Counted from the first letter of the stretch, positions 26,071 to 36,046 are shown. The stretch is DNA of 64,000 nucleotides from JAOUEA01 sp963790335 (GCA_963790335.1 CAWBOB010000005.1:124001-188000); one strand, 5' to 3'. Notes: generated by a model from the sequence alone, not told the origin. Made by a program: numbers and translations.

Positions 26071-27314
26071 CCGAGCCAGCGCGCGCGTTCGCTCGGGCCG
26101 AAGCCCACGAGCATCTGCGCGTCGGCGAACGAGTCGTTGTCGAGCAGCGTGCCGAGCAGGTTCGGGGGCACCTCCATGTGCCACGGCGAGTCGGGCGCCG
26201 CGAAGGCTTCGCGGGTGACCCCTTCGAGCGGGGGCTGGTAGCCGTTCCAGCAGAAGTTGTCGACACCCACCCGCGTATCGAGCAGGTGGTTCAGGAAGGC
26301 GTGGGCGAGATCGGGATGGCGACCCTGCTCGCACACCGCCATCAGGTCGCAGCCGACGATCTTCTCCGAGCCGGCCGGCGACCAGAAGCGCAGCTTCGTG
26401 CCCAGGTCGAAGTCGCCCTCGGCGGCGGCGTATCCGGGCGCGGAGAGCACGTCGCCCGACCACGCCTGATGCGCGGCGAACTCGCCCTCGGGCAGGCCTT
26501 CCTCGACACCGTCGTTGGTGAACCTGACGGCGGTCGCCGCGATGGCGTCGGAGAGCGCACCCGCTGCCGCCCCGAGCTGATCGTCGGTGGCCGAGCGAAC
26601 GTCGGTGACGCCCGCGCGCAACAGCGCGAGCGACATCGCCTCGAGGAAGCCGTCGTACATGCCCACCCGGCCGCGGTAGCGCGGGTTCCAGAAGACGCCC
26701 CAGGGGTCGGTCGCAGCGTCGGGCGCGTCGGGCGCCTCGACCATGTCGGCTCGCCAGGCCACGCCGCTCACGTAGACCGTGTACGGAAGGGAGTAGCGCT
26801 GGCCCGGATCGTAGAAGGGTCCGCCGTCGTCGCGGAACCACGGCCAGAGGTTGCGAAGGTTCGGCAGCCGATCGTGGTCGAGCGCCCGCACGATGCCCGC
26901 GTCGACGAGGCCCGGCAGCGCATCGATCGTCGGGAAGAACACGTCGAACCTCGCACCGGGATCCTGCAGCCTGGCGATGGCCTCGTCCATGTGCATGAAG
27001 CTCTCCACCTCGACGCGCACCGCGCCCTCAGGGAAGGATCGCTCGAACGACGACAGGGTGCCCTTGGACAGGTAATCGCGCCACTCGTAGACCCTGAGCA
27101 CCGCGTCGCGCTCGGTTGGCTTGCTGCTCGCGAAGGTCGGCCCGACCGCTCGTGATGCGGCGGCGTCGGGCTGTCGAGGCGACCGCGAGGCCCGGTCGCA
27201 CGCCGCGGCGAGCACGGACGGCAGGATCAGCCCGGCACCGGCCATGCCGCGCAGGAACGCCCGTCGGTCGAGCGACGGATGGTCCGGTCTCCCGACGCCT
27301 CCTGCGAGCCTCAT
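26040..27314 (-). CDS. PotD-like ABC substrate-binding protein (copy 3, orphan)
   Basis: A 424-residue binding protein related to the two PotD-like lipoproteins upstream but more diverged. The Tat motif DRRAFLRG lies at residues 16-23 and the lipobox-like LAAAC ends at Cys39. LRVYEWRDYLSKGTLSSFERSFP and DVFFPTIDALPGLVDAG keep the family pattern, as does NFCWNGYQPPL. No permease or ATPase is adjacent on this strand, so it may feed the PotABC system at 20-24 kb or act as a sensor. The start at 27314 is chosen for the signal peptide. Confidence 0.82.
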   Translation of the reverse strand: MRLAGGVGRPDHPSLDRRAFLRGMAGAGLILPSVLAAACDRASRSPRQPDAAASRAVGPTFASSKPTERDAVLRVYEWRDYLSKGTLSSFERSFPEGAVRVEVESFMHMDEAIARLQDPGARFDVFFPTIDALPGLVDAGIVRALDHDRLPNLRNLWPWFRDDGGPFYDPGQRYSLPYTVYVSGVAWRADMVEAPDAPDAATDPWGVFWNPRYRGRVGMYDGFLEAMSLALLRAGVTDVRSATDDQLGAAAGALSDAIAATAVRFTNDGVEEGLPEGEFAAHQAWSGDVLSAPGYAAAEGDFDLGTKLRFWSPAGSEKIVGCDLMAVCEQGRHPDLAHAFLNHLLDTRVGVDNFCWNGYQPPLEGVTREAFAAPDSPWHMEVPPNLLGTLLDNDSFADAQMLVGFGPSERARWLGYWKRVASAT

Positions 27315-27362
27315 GCGATCATCTTCCGCGACCGCCCCCGAGGATCGCAAGCGAGCGTGGGC

Positions 27363-28181
27363 TCACCCGGCCGACTCGAGCTCTGGGGGCGGCACGCCCT
27401 GCCCCCAGGCGTCGGCCCCGCCGTCGACCAGCACCGTCGATCCGGTGATGTAGGCCCCGCCCGCGGAGGCGAGGAAGGCGATCGTCGCGGCGACCTCCTC
27501 GGGCAGGCCGGCTCGGCGCATCGGCACCTGAGCGGCATACTCGGCCACGACCTCGTCACCCCCGTACTGCTGCAGCCCTTCGGTCTCGATGAGTCCCGCC
27601 GCGACGCAGACCGCCCGCACCCCGTAGCGAGACCACTCGTTCGACAGTGACGCCGCCATCGTTTCGAGCGCCGACCTGGCCATCGACGAGTGCGCCATCA
27701 TCGGGATGCCTCTGCGGGGGCTGAATCCGATGAAGAAGATGGCTCCCCCTCGCCGCGGGATCATCCACCGGGTCGCCACCTGGTGGGTCAGGTGCCAGAC
27801 GGCGTCGACGTTCAGGCGATGCACGGCTCGCAGGCCCTTGAGCGAGATGTCCTCGGCCGCGGCGGCGAACTGACCGCCGGCATTGTTCACGAGCACGTCG
27901 ACGACACCGAATGCGGCATCGACGTCGTCGAGGAAGCGGGCCACCTGCTCGGGCTCACGCACGTCACAGGTGCGTGCGACCACCGCGTGTCCGGCTCCCT
28001 CGAGCTCTGCGGCGACGGCCTCGATCGGTTCCGCACGCCGACCGCAGATCGCGACGCGCGCGCCGGTGCGCGCGAGTTCGAGCGCGGTGGCACGCCCGAT
28101 GCCGGTGCCGCCCCCGGTCACGATCGCGGTCCTGCCGGCGTTCGCCGCCGGGGCGAGCGGGGAGTGGAAGCCGTCTACCAT
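27363..28181 (-). CDS. Short-chain dehydrogenase/reductase, dienoyl-CoA-reductase-like, with altered catalytic motif
   Basis: A 272-residue Rossmann enzyme. The cofactor motif is TGGGTGIG, CGRR suggests NADPH preference, and NNAGGQF follows. The C-terminal GGADAWGQG is also typical. The classical YxxxK pair is missing: aligning GIPMMAHSSMARSALE to ordinary SDRs puts Ser at the Tyr position and Arg at the Lys position. 2,4-dienoyl-CoA reductases use a related Ser/Lys arrangement. ATG at 28181 is only 10 bp from the divergent hydrolase start, so the promoters overlap the opposite coding regions. Confidence 0.83.
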   Translation of the reverse strand: MVDGFHSPLAPAANAGRTAIVTGGGTGIGRATALELARTGARVAICGRRAEPIEAVAAELEGAGHAVVARTCDVREPEQVARFLDDVDAAFGVVDVLVNNAGGQFAAAAEDISLKGLRAVHRLNVDAVWHLTHQVATRWMIPRRGGAIFFIGFSPRRGIPMMAHSSMARSALETMAASLSNEWSRYGVRAVCVAAGLIETEGLQQYGGDEVVAEYAAQVPMRRAGLPEEVAATIAFLASAGGAYITGSTVLVDGGADAWGQGVPPPELESAG

Positions 28182-28191
28182 GCTGCGCAGT

Positions 28192-29062
28192 ATGCCCGAG
28201 GAGCACGTCATCAGGATCGAAGGGAGCGGCGGCGTGCGCCTCTCGGCACGGCTGTTCGACGGGCCGCCGCGGGCGCGCGGATTGCTCCTGCACCATGGCC
28301 TCGCGTCGTCACAGCACATCTGGGACCGCATGCTTCCTCGGCTCAGCCGGCGCATGCGGGTGGTCACCTTCGACGCCCGCGGTCACGGCGTGAGCGACAA
28401 GCCGAACCGTGGCTACGGGTTCGAGCACGTGGTGGGCGACGCCCTCGCGGTGTCGCGAGCTGCCGGGTTGGGGCGCCCCGATCGTCGTGGGTCATTCCTG
28501 GGGAGCGATGGTCACGTTGGAGCTCGCCGCGCGACACCCCGAGTCGATCGCCGGCGCCGTGCTCGTCGACGGCGGCATGCATCCGGTCGGCGCCGAGATG
28601 GACTGGCCGACGACCAAGGAGATGCTGGCTCCACCGCACCTGACCGGCATGCCGCTCGACGAGTTCCGGGGACTGATGCGGACGTTCCTCGGTGAGGCGG
28701 TCGACGTCACACCCGATCTCGAGGCGCAGGTCGTGTCGGTCATGCGCGTGCGCCGCGACGGCACCATCGCCCCGCGGCTCGCGCGATCCAACCACTTCCG
28801 CATCCTGCGGGCCATCTGGGAACAAGCCCCGGACGAACTCTGGGCACGCCTGCACGTGCCGACGCTCTCGATCGTCGCGCGCGACCGGGCCGATCCGGCC
28901 CGACACGAGCGCATGCGCGAGGCCGTCGCCAACGTGCGAGCGCTGACGCGCGAACGGCCCGTCGCGATCGAGTGGATGGACGGCATCCACGATCTGCCGT
29001 TGCAACATCCCATCGCGCTGGCTCGGCGCCTCGAACGATTCGCGCAGTCAGCCGTAGGCTAG
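28192..29062 (+). CDS. Alpha/beta hydrolase (one frameshift)
   Basis: Serine hydrolase of about 290 residues once a single shift is repaired. From ATG 28192 the first frame gives LLLHHGLASSQHIWD and FDARGHGVSDKP. Near 28465, in a run of four G, the frame must change; it then continues as GAPIVVGHSWGAMVTLEL, where HSWG holds the nucleophile. A C-terminal ending IEWMDGIHDLPLQHP supplies the likely His. One surplus G explains the break. Substrate is unknown. Confidence 0.8.
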
Positions 29063-29069
29063 GAGCGCG

Positions 29070-29340
29070 ATGTTCCTGTTCGTGATGATCCTGCTGCTCC
29101 TCGCCACAGCGTTCGGGGTGCTCGGCGCGGTGCTCAAGGCGGTCGCCTTCCTCGTCGTCACGGTGGTGCTCACGGTCACGCGTGCTCGGCGCGATCGCCT
29201 GGTGGGCGTTGACACGGAAGGCCCGTGAGCTGAGCGCCGATCTCGACCGCCAGTTCGCGCAGCAGCGCGTGACCGGTTACCGCGTGAACGAAGCGCAGCG
29301 GGAGCCTCGGACGCTTCCGCCTCGGGACGATCGCTACTGA
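29070..29340 (+). CDS. Small single-pass membrane protein (one frameshift)
   Basis: About 90 residues after one correction. GGAG precedes ATG 29070. The first frame encodes a strongly hydrophobic segment (MFLFVMILLLLATAFGVLGAV and onward). Around 29175-29185 the frame shifts to GAIAWWALTRKARELSADLDRQFAQQRV and ends TLPPRDDRY at 29340. The total length is 3n+1, as expected for one extra base. It lies 7 bp after the hydrolase gene and is probably co-transcribed. No family is recognised. Confidence 0.5.
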
Positions 29341-29356
29341 GGCACCGCGTGGAAGC

Positions 29357-30795
29357 TCACGTGTGCTGGCCGGCTCGACGAATCAGTCTCCCGCGGTATG
29401 CGAGCGGGGCGTCGCCGAGCATCCGCAGCAGCCGGCCGCGGGGGTGTCCGGCGTCCTCGCGGCGGTCACCGAGCTCGAGCGCCATCGCCGACAGCCGGAT
29501 GCCGGCGTAGCGCAGCGGCTCGGGTGGCGTCTTCGCCTCGGTCCCCACGACCGGCATCGACGTCCACTCGTCGTCGAGCCCCTGCACGAGCGAAGCGAGG
29601 ATGCGCCCTCCCAGCATCGTCTGCGACAGCCCGTGCCCCGAGAACCCCAGCCCGACATGCACGTTGCCCGGCTCCATCGAGCGGAAGAAGGGCAGGAAGG
29701 TCGCCGTCTGGTCGATCGGCCCTCCCCACGCGTGCGTGAACCGCACGCCGTCGAGCTGCGGGAACATCCACGTGAGGCCCCGGGCAGCGACGTCGGCGGC
29801 ACGCCGGTCGTGGGTCGCCGCACGCCCCCTGCGCGCCCGCCCAAGACCACACCGAGCGCGCCGCCGCCGATCACGATGCGGCCGTCGTCGGTCGGCCGCA
29901 GGTAGTAGAGGAGCTCGCGGCCGTCGACGATGCCCACCTGCGACGTCCACCCGATCTCCCGCAACAACGCCGGGATCGGCTCGGTGGCGACCACGTGATC
30001 GACGATCACGCCGAAACTACGACGCAGGCCGGGCCATCCGGCCGCCCACGCCCCGGTCGTGAGCACCACCTGGCCGGCACGCACCGCGCCGTGCGGGGTC
30101 CGCACCACGGCGGGGCGGGAGCGCTCGAGTGCCGTCATCGGGGTTCGTTCGAAGATCCGGACGCCGCGGTGCAACGCGACCCGCCGGAGGCCGCGCGCGA
30201 GCCGTCCCGGGTGCACCACCGCACCATCGCGACCGAACCAGCCGGCGACGAAGCGGGGGGAATCCGCGATCGCCCGCGCGGCGTCGAGACCGACCTCGCG
30301 CAGCCGCGCTCCCTCGCCGCGGGCGGCCAGGAACGCGGCTGCGGACGAGCCTTCCGGTTCGATCTGCCAGCGGCCGGTCGCGACCTGAAGCGCTCCTTCG
30401 TGGTGATACCAGGCATCGATCCCGTGCTGCTCGAGCCAGCTGCCGACCTCCTCGACGGTGCTCGCCACCGCCCGCAGGTACCGCATGCCGTGGTGGTCGC
30501 CGAACGCCGAGCAGATCGCCGGCGCATCCCACCACGACGAGGAGAAGAAGCCCCCGTTGCGGCCGCTCGCCCCGCCTCCGCAGATGTCCTGTTCGATGAG
30601 GGCGATGCGCAGCGACGGGTCCCTCGCGGAGAGCTCGATCGCCGTCCAGAGGCCGGCGAACCCTCCGCCTACGATGCAGACGTCGGCCACCACGTGGGTG
30701 GTGAGCGGCGAACACTCCTCACCAGGGTCGTGTGCGAGCGCTTCCTGCAGCCAGTAGCTGCGCGCCGCCCCCGGAGCGGGAACGCGCGAGCTCAC
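29357..30795 (-). CDS. FAD-dependent oxidoreductase (DAO family), one frameshift
   Basis: About 479 residues when repaired. GTG at 30795 starts a protein with ARSYWLQEAL, the FAD motif DVCIVGGGFAGLWTAIEL and GGGASGRNGGFFSSSWWD. This resembles the DadA/PuuB-like amine or amino-acid oxidases of the DAO family. Near 29830 one base is missing; the other frame continues ATHDRRAADVAARG, FTHAWGGPIDQT and GLGFSGHGLSQTMLGGRIL to a stop at 29357. In frame with it, upstream and without a stop, lies a DUF3054 domain. A gamma-glutamylputrescine-oxidase-like role would fit the polyamine genes nearby but is speculative. Confidence 0.8.
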
Positions 30796-31233
30796 ACGCC
30801 GACGCCGCCACACCGGACGTGACCGGGTTCCGGCCCATGCCACGCATCGCCCGATCGCCAGGAACAGACCGGTGAACACCACGCCGACGACGAGGAACAC
30901 GACGATGCGGTCGCCTCGTGGAGCACCGACCCACCACGTGCGAACGAGCAAGGCCACGGGGATCGCGATCGCCCAGGTGAGCGTGAGCGAGGAGAGATCT
31001 CGCCGGCGATAGGTGCCGATGGCGAGCGCCACCCCGATCCAGGCTCCCGCGAGCGGGATCGCGTTGCGCGCAGCGACCTCGGCGATCGCACCGAGGTGGT
31101 GGGAACGCAGGCCGACCGCGACGAACGCGCACAGTGCGAGCGCATCGGCGACGACGAGCGCCGCCGCGCCCCCCGGTCGAGGCGATACGCTCGCTCGCGG
31201 AACGTTCCTCGTCGCGTCGTCGATGCCGGCCAT
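30796..31233 (-). CDS. DUF3054 membrane protein, in frame with the downstream oxidoreductase
   Basis: About 146 residues with four hydrophobic segments: ALVVADALALCAFVAVG, NAIPLAGAWIGVALAIG, LTLTWAIAIPVALLV and IVVFLVVGVVFTGLFLAIG. This is the usual size and pattern of DUF3054 proteins, whose function is unknown. From ATG 31233 the frame runs through a basic stretch (VWRRRR) straight into the oxidoreductase without a stop. In the next frame a TGA at 30792-30794 overlaps the oxidoreductase GTG, the common GTGA junction of this genome. The apparent fusion may therefore reflect a one-base error. Confidence 0.7.
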
Positions 31234-31287
31234 GACGCCATCCTCCCAGGAGGAGCGCGCACGACGGCACGCCGTACCCTCAGGCCT

Positions 31288-31695
31288 GTGGATGCGATGA
31301 CCGTGCTCTACGACGCCGACTGCGGGGCCTGCCGCTGGTGCGCCGACCGTCTGCGCGCGTGGGATCGTCACCAGGTCCTGCGGTTCGAACCGATCGGAAC
31401 CACGCATGGCGACCGGCTCCTGCATGCGGTACCCGTCGAGCGCCGGCTCGACTCCTGGCACGTCGTGGAGCGCGACGGACGGGTGTGGTCGGCGGGCCAG
31501 GCCGTTGCCCGCATCCTTCGACTGCTTCCGTGGGGGAGACCACTCGCGCTCGCTGCCGAGCTCGCTCCCGGCGTGACGGACGGGCTCTACGCGGCGGCGG
31601 CGCGCCACCGATCGATGCTCGGCCGGCTCCTCGGCCGCCGGGCGTGCGCGGTCGACCCTTCCCGTGAGACCCGTGGCCCGGCGCCGCGAGCCTGA
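31288..31695 (+). CDS. DCC-family thiol-disulfide oxidoreductase-like protein (DUF393)
   Basis: About 135 residues beginning (VDA)MTVLYDADCGACRWCADRL, the defining DCC motif at the start of DUF393 proteins; the CxxC follows a thioredoxin-like first strand. RDGRVWSAGQAVARILRLLPWGRP is also typical. GTG 31288 and ATG 31297 are both possible starts. The partner redox system is not known. It is divergent from the DUF3054 gene with 54 bp between starts. Confidence 0.8.
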   Translation: MDAMTVLYDADCGACRWCADRLRAWDRHQVLRFEPIGTTHGDRLLHAVPVERRLDSWHVVERDGRVWSAGQAVARILRLLPWGRPLALAAELAPGVTDGLYAAAARHRSMLGRLLGRRACAVDPSRETRGPAPRA

Positions 31696-31710
31696 GGAGC
31701 GACGGGTGCG

Positions 31711-32619
31711 CTACGCCCCCAGCAACAGCGGAGCCAACGCCCTGTAGCCGACCATGCAGACGTCGGCGTCATCGCCGTTCACGAACTGCACGCAGACGTG
31801 GTCCGCGCCGGCGTCGAGATGCTCATGCACGCGAGCGGCGATCGCATGCTCGTCGCCCCATGCCACCGTCGCGTCGACGAGACGGTCGCTGCCCCCGCCG
31901 ACGAGCTCCTCGTCGTCGAAGCCCATCCGCTGCAGGTTGCGCGCGTAGTTCGGCAACTCGAGGTATCCGGCGGTCCATCCTCGCGCGATCGACCGCGCTC
32001 GGCCGGCATCTGACTCGAGCACAGCCGTGAGCTCGACCGCCAGCACGGGGTCGGGTCCCAGCACCGATCGAGCACGTGCCGTGTGCTCGACCGGCACGAA
32101 GTAGGTGTGTGCGCCGAGCGCGCGCTCAGCGGACAGGCGCAGCATGCCGTCACCGAGCGCTGCGAGCAGCCGGCGCACCCCCGTGGGCTCCGGCGCCGAC
32201 CACGGCGCCTGGTCCATGCGATCGAGGTACTCGCGCATGCGCGCCAGCGGCCGGTCCCAACCGAGACCCCGGCCCTCGGTCGAGTAGCTGTGCCCGACAC
32301 CGACGCCCAGCACCACCCGGCCGGGGAAGGCATCGGTGAGCGTTCGCGCTCCGCTCGCCATGACGTCGGGCGCCCTGGCGGTGATGTTCGCGATGCCCGA
32401 GCAGACGGCGAGGGACGGCGCAGCCGATGCCAGCACCGACAGGTGCGCGAAGACGTCGCGGGAGCTCGAGCCCTCCGGCACCCACAGGGCCGTGTAGCCG
32501 AGCGACTCGAGCTCCCTGGCGTGCTCGCCGATCCGGGCCACCGGCAACGAGTCGAACGCGAACGTCCACGCTCCGACGACGCCGACGGCGGCCCTGACCG
32601 CCGCGTGCTCCTGGGTCAT
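31711..32619 (-). CDS. LLM-class F420-dependent oxidoreductase
   Basis: Luciferase-like TIM-barrel enzyme of 302 residues, predicted to use coenzyme F420. Landmarks are ARELESLGYTALWVPEG, VCSGIANITARAP, GRVVLGVGVGHS and a C-terminal AGADHVCVQFVNGDD. The pattern is that of the actinobacterial TIGR03620-type subfamily. ATG at 32619 overlaps the MMPL stop as ATGA, so it is coupled to the exporter gene. The substrate is unknown. Coupling to an exporter under TetR control might suggest processing of a toxic or secreted compound. Confidence 0.85.
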   Translation of the reverse strand: MTQEHAAVRAAVGVVGAWTFAFDSLPVARIGEHARELESLGYTALWVPEGSSSRDVFAHLSVLASAAPSLAVCSGIANITARAPDVMASGARTLTDAFPGRVVLGVGVGHSYSTEGRGLGWDRPLARMREYLDRMDQAPWSAPEPTGVRRLLAALGDGMLRLSAERALGAHTYFVPVEHTARARSVLGPDPVLAVELTAVLESDAGRARSIARGWTAGYLELPNYARNLQRMGFDDEELVGGGSDRLVDATVAWGDEHAIAARVHEHLDAGADHVCVQFVNGDDADVCMVGYRALAPLLLGA

Positions 32620-35167
32620 TCCGTGGCGTCGGCCTCGACGAGCTCAGCCGGCGAGTCGGGCACCCTGACCGCGATGTCGACCGCGGCATCGTGCCCTTCC
32701 ACGTCGATGTTCGGCAACCACTGCAGCCAGCGAGGCAGGTACCAGTTGCGATCGCCGAGGAGCCGCATGGTCGACGGAACCAGGATCGACCGCACGACCG
32801 TCGCGTCGAGGAACACGGCCACGGCCAGACCGAAGCCCATCTGCTCCAGCGATGTCAGCCGCCCGGCAGCGAACCCGGCGAACACGGCGACCATGATGAT
32901 CGCGGCGCCGGTGATGATGCCGCCCGTCGTGCGCAGACCGTACGCCACCGCTCCTGCGTTGTCGTGCGTCTTGTCGTACTGCTCCCGGATGCGCGTGAGC
33001 AGGAACACGTGGTAGTCCATCGACAACCCGAACAGGATCGAGAACAGGAACAACGGCAGCCACGACTCGATGGCGTCGACCTGCTGGAACCCGAACGCGT
33101 TCGCGATCGACTCGCCGACGCCGGGTCCTCCCTTCTGGAAGACGAGCACGATGAGACCGTACGCGGCGCCCACCGAGAGCAGGTTCATGACGATCGCTTT
33201 CACCGGCACCACGATCGAGCGGAACACGACGGTGAGGAGCAGGAACGACAACCCGAGCACCACCAGGATGATCAGCGGCGTGTACGTGTCGGAGATGTCG
33301 AAGAAGTCCTTCACGAATGCCGTGTCGCCGCCGACCAGCACGGTCGCCGATGTGCCCTCGAACGCCTGGGGCACGTAGGTCTCGCGAAGGCTCGCGATCG
33401 TCGCCACGGCCGCCTCGCCCTGAGGATCGGTCGCGGGCCCAGCCAGAGGGATCCGGATCAGCGCGACCGAACCGTCGGGGCTCACCGTCGCCGGGGCGGG
33501 GGTTCCGAGCGTGGGATCGTCGGCGATCGTGGACTCGAGCTCGGCCACGGCGGTCGCGTACTCGGGCGCCAGCTCACCAGGCGCGCCGGGCTCGGCCCCT
33601 GCGGTGCCGACCGCGCCGTCGCTGATCACGAGATCGACGGAAGCCTGCGATCCCGCTTCGGGAACCGCTCGACGATGATGTCGAAGGCTTCCTTCGACTG
33701 CACACCGTCGGGAAGCGTGCCGATGCCCGCGAGGCCGGTCTTGATGCCACGGCCGTCGTCCTCGGGGTGACCCTGGAGCCAGTAGGGCATGGAGAGCGCC
33801 ACCATGAACGCGCCGGCGAGCGCCAGCCACACGACGGGGCGAGCCATGACCACACGGGTCAAGCGGTCCCAGAACCCACCCTCGCTGCTGAGGCTGGAGC
33901 CTTCCGGGCGTGCATACCGGGCAAGGGCCCCTCCCTTCAGCAGCCGGCTGAGCAGCAGCCCGGCGCCCACGAAGCCTGCGAGGCCGGCGAGGGGGGCGGC
34001 CGCGGGCACGGCGAGGGAGACGGGGATCGCCAGCGCCGCACCGCCCGCGAGCATCGCGATGAACACCCCGATCGTGGGGATACGAGACAGGTACGGCCAA
34101 TTGACCCGGTCACCCAACAGCGCGAGCACCGCCGGCAGCAAGGTCATCGACGATGCCACCGAGACCAGGACGACCACGATGGCGCCGCCGGCGAGGCTGC
34201 GGAAGATCGTCGTCGGCACGAGCAGCATGCCGGCGAGCGCCAGCACCACGGTCATGCCGCTGAAGAACACGGCACGTGAGGCGGTGGCGCCCGAAGCCCG
34301 GATCGCATCGTCCTTCACACGCCCGGCGTGCCGTTCCTCGCGGTAGCGGGAGACGATGAACAGGGCGTAGTCCACCCCGACCGCGATACCCATCATCGTG
34401 ATCAGGTTCGGCGTGAAGAAGCTGAAGTCCCAGAGCGTGCCCAGCAGCCCCACGATGCCGAGCGTGATCGGCAGCGTGAACAGGACGGTCTTGAGCAGGG
34501 GAAGCAGACCTGCCACGATCGCGCCGAACACGATCAGCAGGACGATGATGGCTGCGGTGATGCCGATGCCCTCGCCGAAGGCGAGGTCCTCCTCGGAGAT
34601 CACCTTGAAGTCCTCCGACGAACTCACGGCGCCCAACATGTAGGCCTCGACGCCGTCGCTCGACGCCTGTTCGCGCGCGGCTTCCACATCCTCGAAGTGA
34701 TCGGTCGCCTCATCGATGTCGCCCGTATAGACGCCCGTGAACAGCACGGCCGATGCGTCGTCAGAGGGGATCGGGCCGAGCGCAGCGACCTGCGGGTCGG
34801 CGGCCTGCTCTTCGGTGAGGGGGAACCCTGCCGGCAGCGCCGCGAACACGTCGGGCCCCAGATCCTGCAACGCGGTGATGAGTCCGTTCACGCGTTCGGC
34901 GAACGCCGGGTCCTCGATCGCACCCGGTTCTCCCGCTACCACGAAGGTCTCCGAGATCGCGTCGTCGGCAAGGGCGCCCTGCTCGAGGATCTGCTGCGCG
35001 CGCTTGGCTTCGGGAACGTTCGTGAAGTCGAAGTCCGTCGTCAGCGCCGGGCCGAGGAGCGTGGCGGCCGACGCGATGCCGGCGACCAAGAGCACCAGCC
35101 AGATGCCGACCGTCCTCCACGGGTGCCGGCTGCTCGCCGTGGCGAGTGATTCGGGATTGACGCGCAC
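32616..35167 (-). CDS. MMPL/RND-family exporter (one frameshift)
   Basis: About 850 residues with two six-segment halves. The first frame from GTG 35167 includes the hydrophobic segment near residue 20, ITMMGIAVGVDYALFIVSRYREE and FFSGMTVVLALAGM. It breaks near 33660, where TTCCCGAAG probably lost one C. The other frame resumes EAGSQASVDLVISDG and carries FSILFGLSMDYHVFLLTRIREQY to the end. Both Asp-Tyr membrane motifs of MMPL proteins (VDYALF, MDYHVF) are intact. It is divergent from a TetR gene with a shared operator, so it is probably induced by its cargo or a toxic compound. Confidence 0.87.
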
Positions 35168-35206
35168 TTCGGATCCCCCCTGTTCTCTCGGCGCTCTCGC
35201 CGACCG

Positions 35207-35260
35207 TTGACGTACGGTGTATGCTTACGGCGTACGGGAGCATAGGTATACACCGTAAGC
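35207..35260. promoter_or_regulatory. Divergent promoter and TetR operator between MMPL and TetR genes
   Basis: The 145-bp divergent space holds two nested perfect inverted repeats. TACGGTGTAT (35213-35222) pairs with ATACACCGTA (35248-35257), and GCTTACGG (35223-35230) pairs with CCGTAAGC (35253-35260). TATACA at 35247-35252 with TTACGG at 35225-35230 (16-bp spacing) could be the plus-strand promoter. This is the expected layout for an autoregulating TetR repressor that also controls the exporter. The repeats are seen; the binding is inferred. Confidence 0.65.
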
Positions 35261-35312
35261 CTGTCAACCCCGATCCCGGTTCCTCGAGGCGAACGTTCGG
35301 AGAACGATCCCG

Positions 35313-36035
35313 ATGCCCACACGGACCCGCAACCACGACACCTCGGCCGTTCCGATCAAGGAACGGCTCAGCCGTGACCGCATCGTCGAGGCTGCCCTGG
35401 TCATCATGGATGCCGAGGGTCTCGACGCGGTCTCGATGCGACGGGTGGCTCGAGAGGTCGGCGTCGAGGCGATGTCGCTCTACCACCACGTGCGCGACAA
35501 GGAGGACCTCCTCGATGGCGTCTGCGCCCGGGTGATGCGAGACTTCCGCTTCCCTCCCGAGGACCGGCCATGGGTCGATGTCGCGCGTGAGGGCGCCCGT
35601 GAGTGGCGGCGGGTGCTGCGCGAGCACCCAAACGTGATCGCGTTGTGGGCAGACCGCCAGCGTCCGATGACCGACCTCGACGCGCTGATGCCGATGGAGT
35701 TCGCCCTCCGGGTGATCTCGCGCTCGGGCATGGATGCCCGCGAGGGCGTACGGGTCTTCAACGTGATCGGAGGCTTCATCATGGGTGTGGTCATGATGGA
35801 GGTCGGCGCGATGTTCTCAGCGGGCACCGCGCCGAAGATGAAGGCGCCCGACCTCTCCGCGGTGCACGCGAAGATGCCCGACGACGACGGCGCACGGTTG
35901 CTACCGCTCGACCGACTGCCCTGCCTCGTGGAGGCGCTGCCGCACCTCGCCGAGTGCGACCCCGACGAGCAGTTCGAATACGGTCTCGATCTGCTGCTCG
36001 CCGGCATCGAGGCGCGGGCGATCGGACGCGGCTGA
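35313..36035 (+). CDS. TetR/AcrR-family transcriptional regulator
   Basis: A 240-residue repressor. The helix-turn-helix domain (about residues 22-68) reads IVEAALVIMDAEGLDAVSMRRVAREVGVEAMSLYHHVRDKEDLLDGV in successive segments. The C-terminal ligand domain resembles the TetR_C group (EHPNVIALWADRQ, RVFNVIGGFIMGVVMMEVGA). Its divergent neighbour is the MMPL exporter, and the two share a repeat-rich promoter region. It most likely represses both and is released by a small molecule. Confidence 0.88.
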   Translation: MPTRTRNHDTSAVPIKERLSRDRIVEAALVIMDAEGLDAVSMRRVAREVGVEAMSLYHHVRDKEDLLDGVCARVMRDFRFPPEDRPWVDVAREGAREWRRVLREHPNVIALWADRQRPMTDLDALMPMEFALRVISRSGMDAREGVRVFNVIGGFIMGVVMMEVGAMFSAGTAPKMKAPDLSAVHAKMPDDDGARLLPLDRLPCLVEALPHLAECDPDEQFEYGLDLLLAGIEARAIGRG

Positions 36036-36046
36036 GCGGCGATCGG

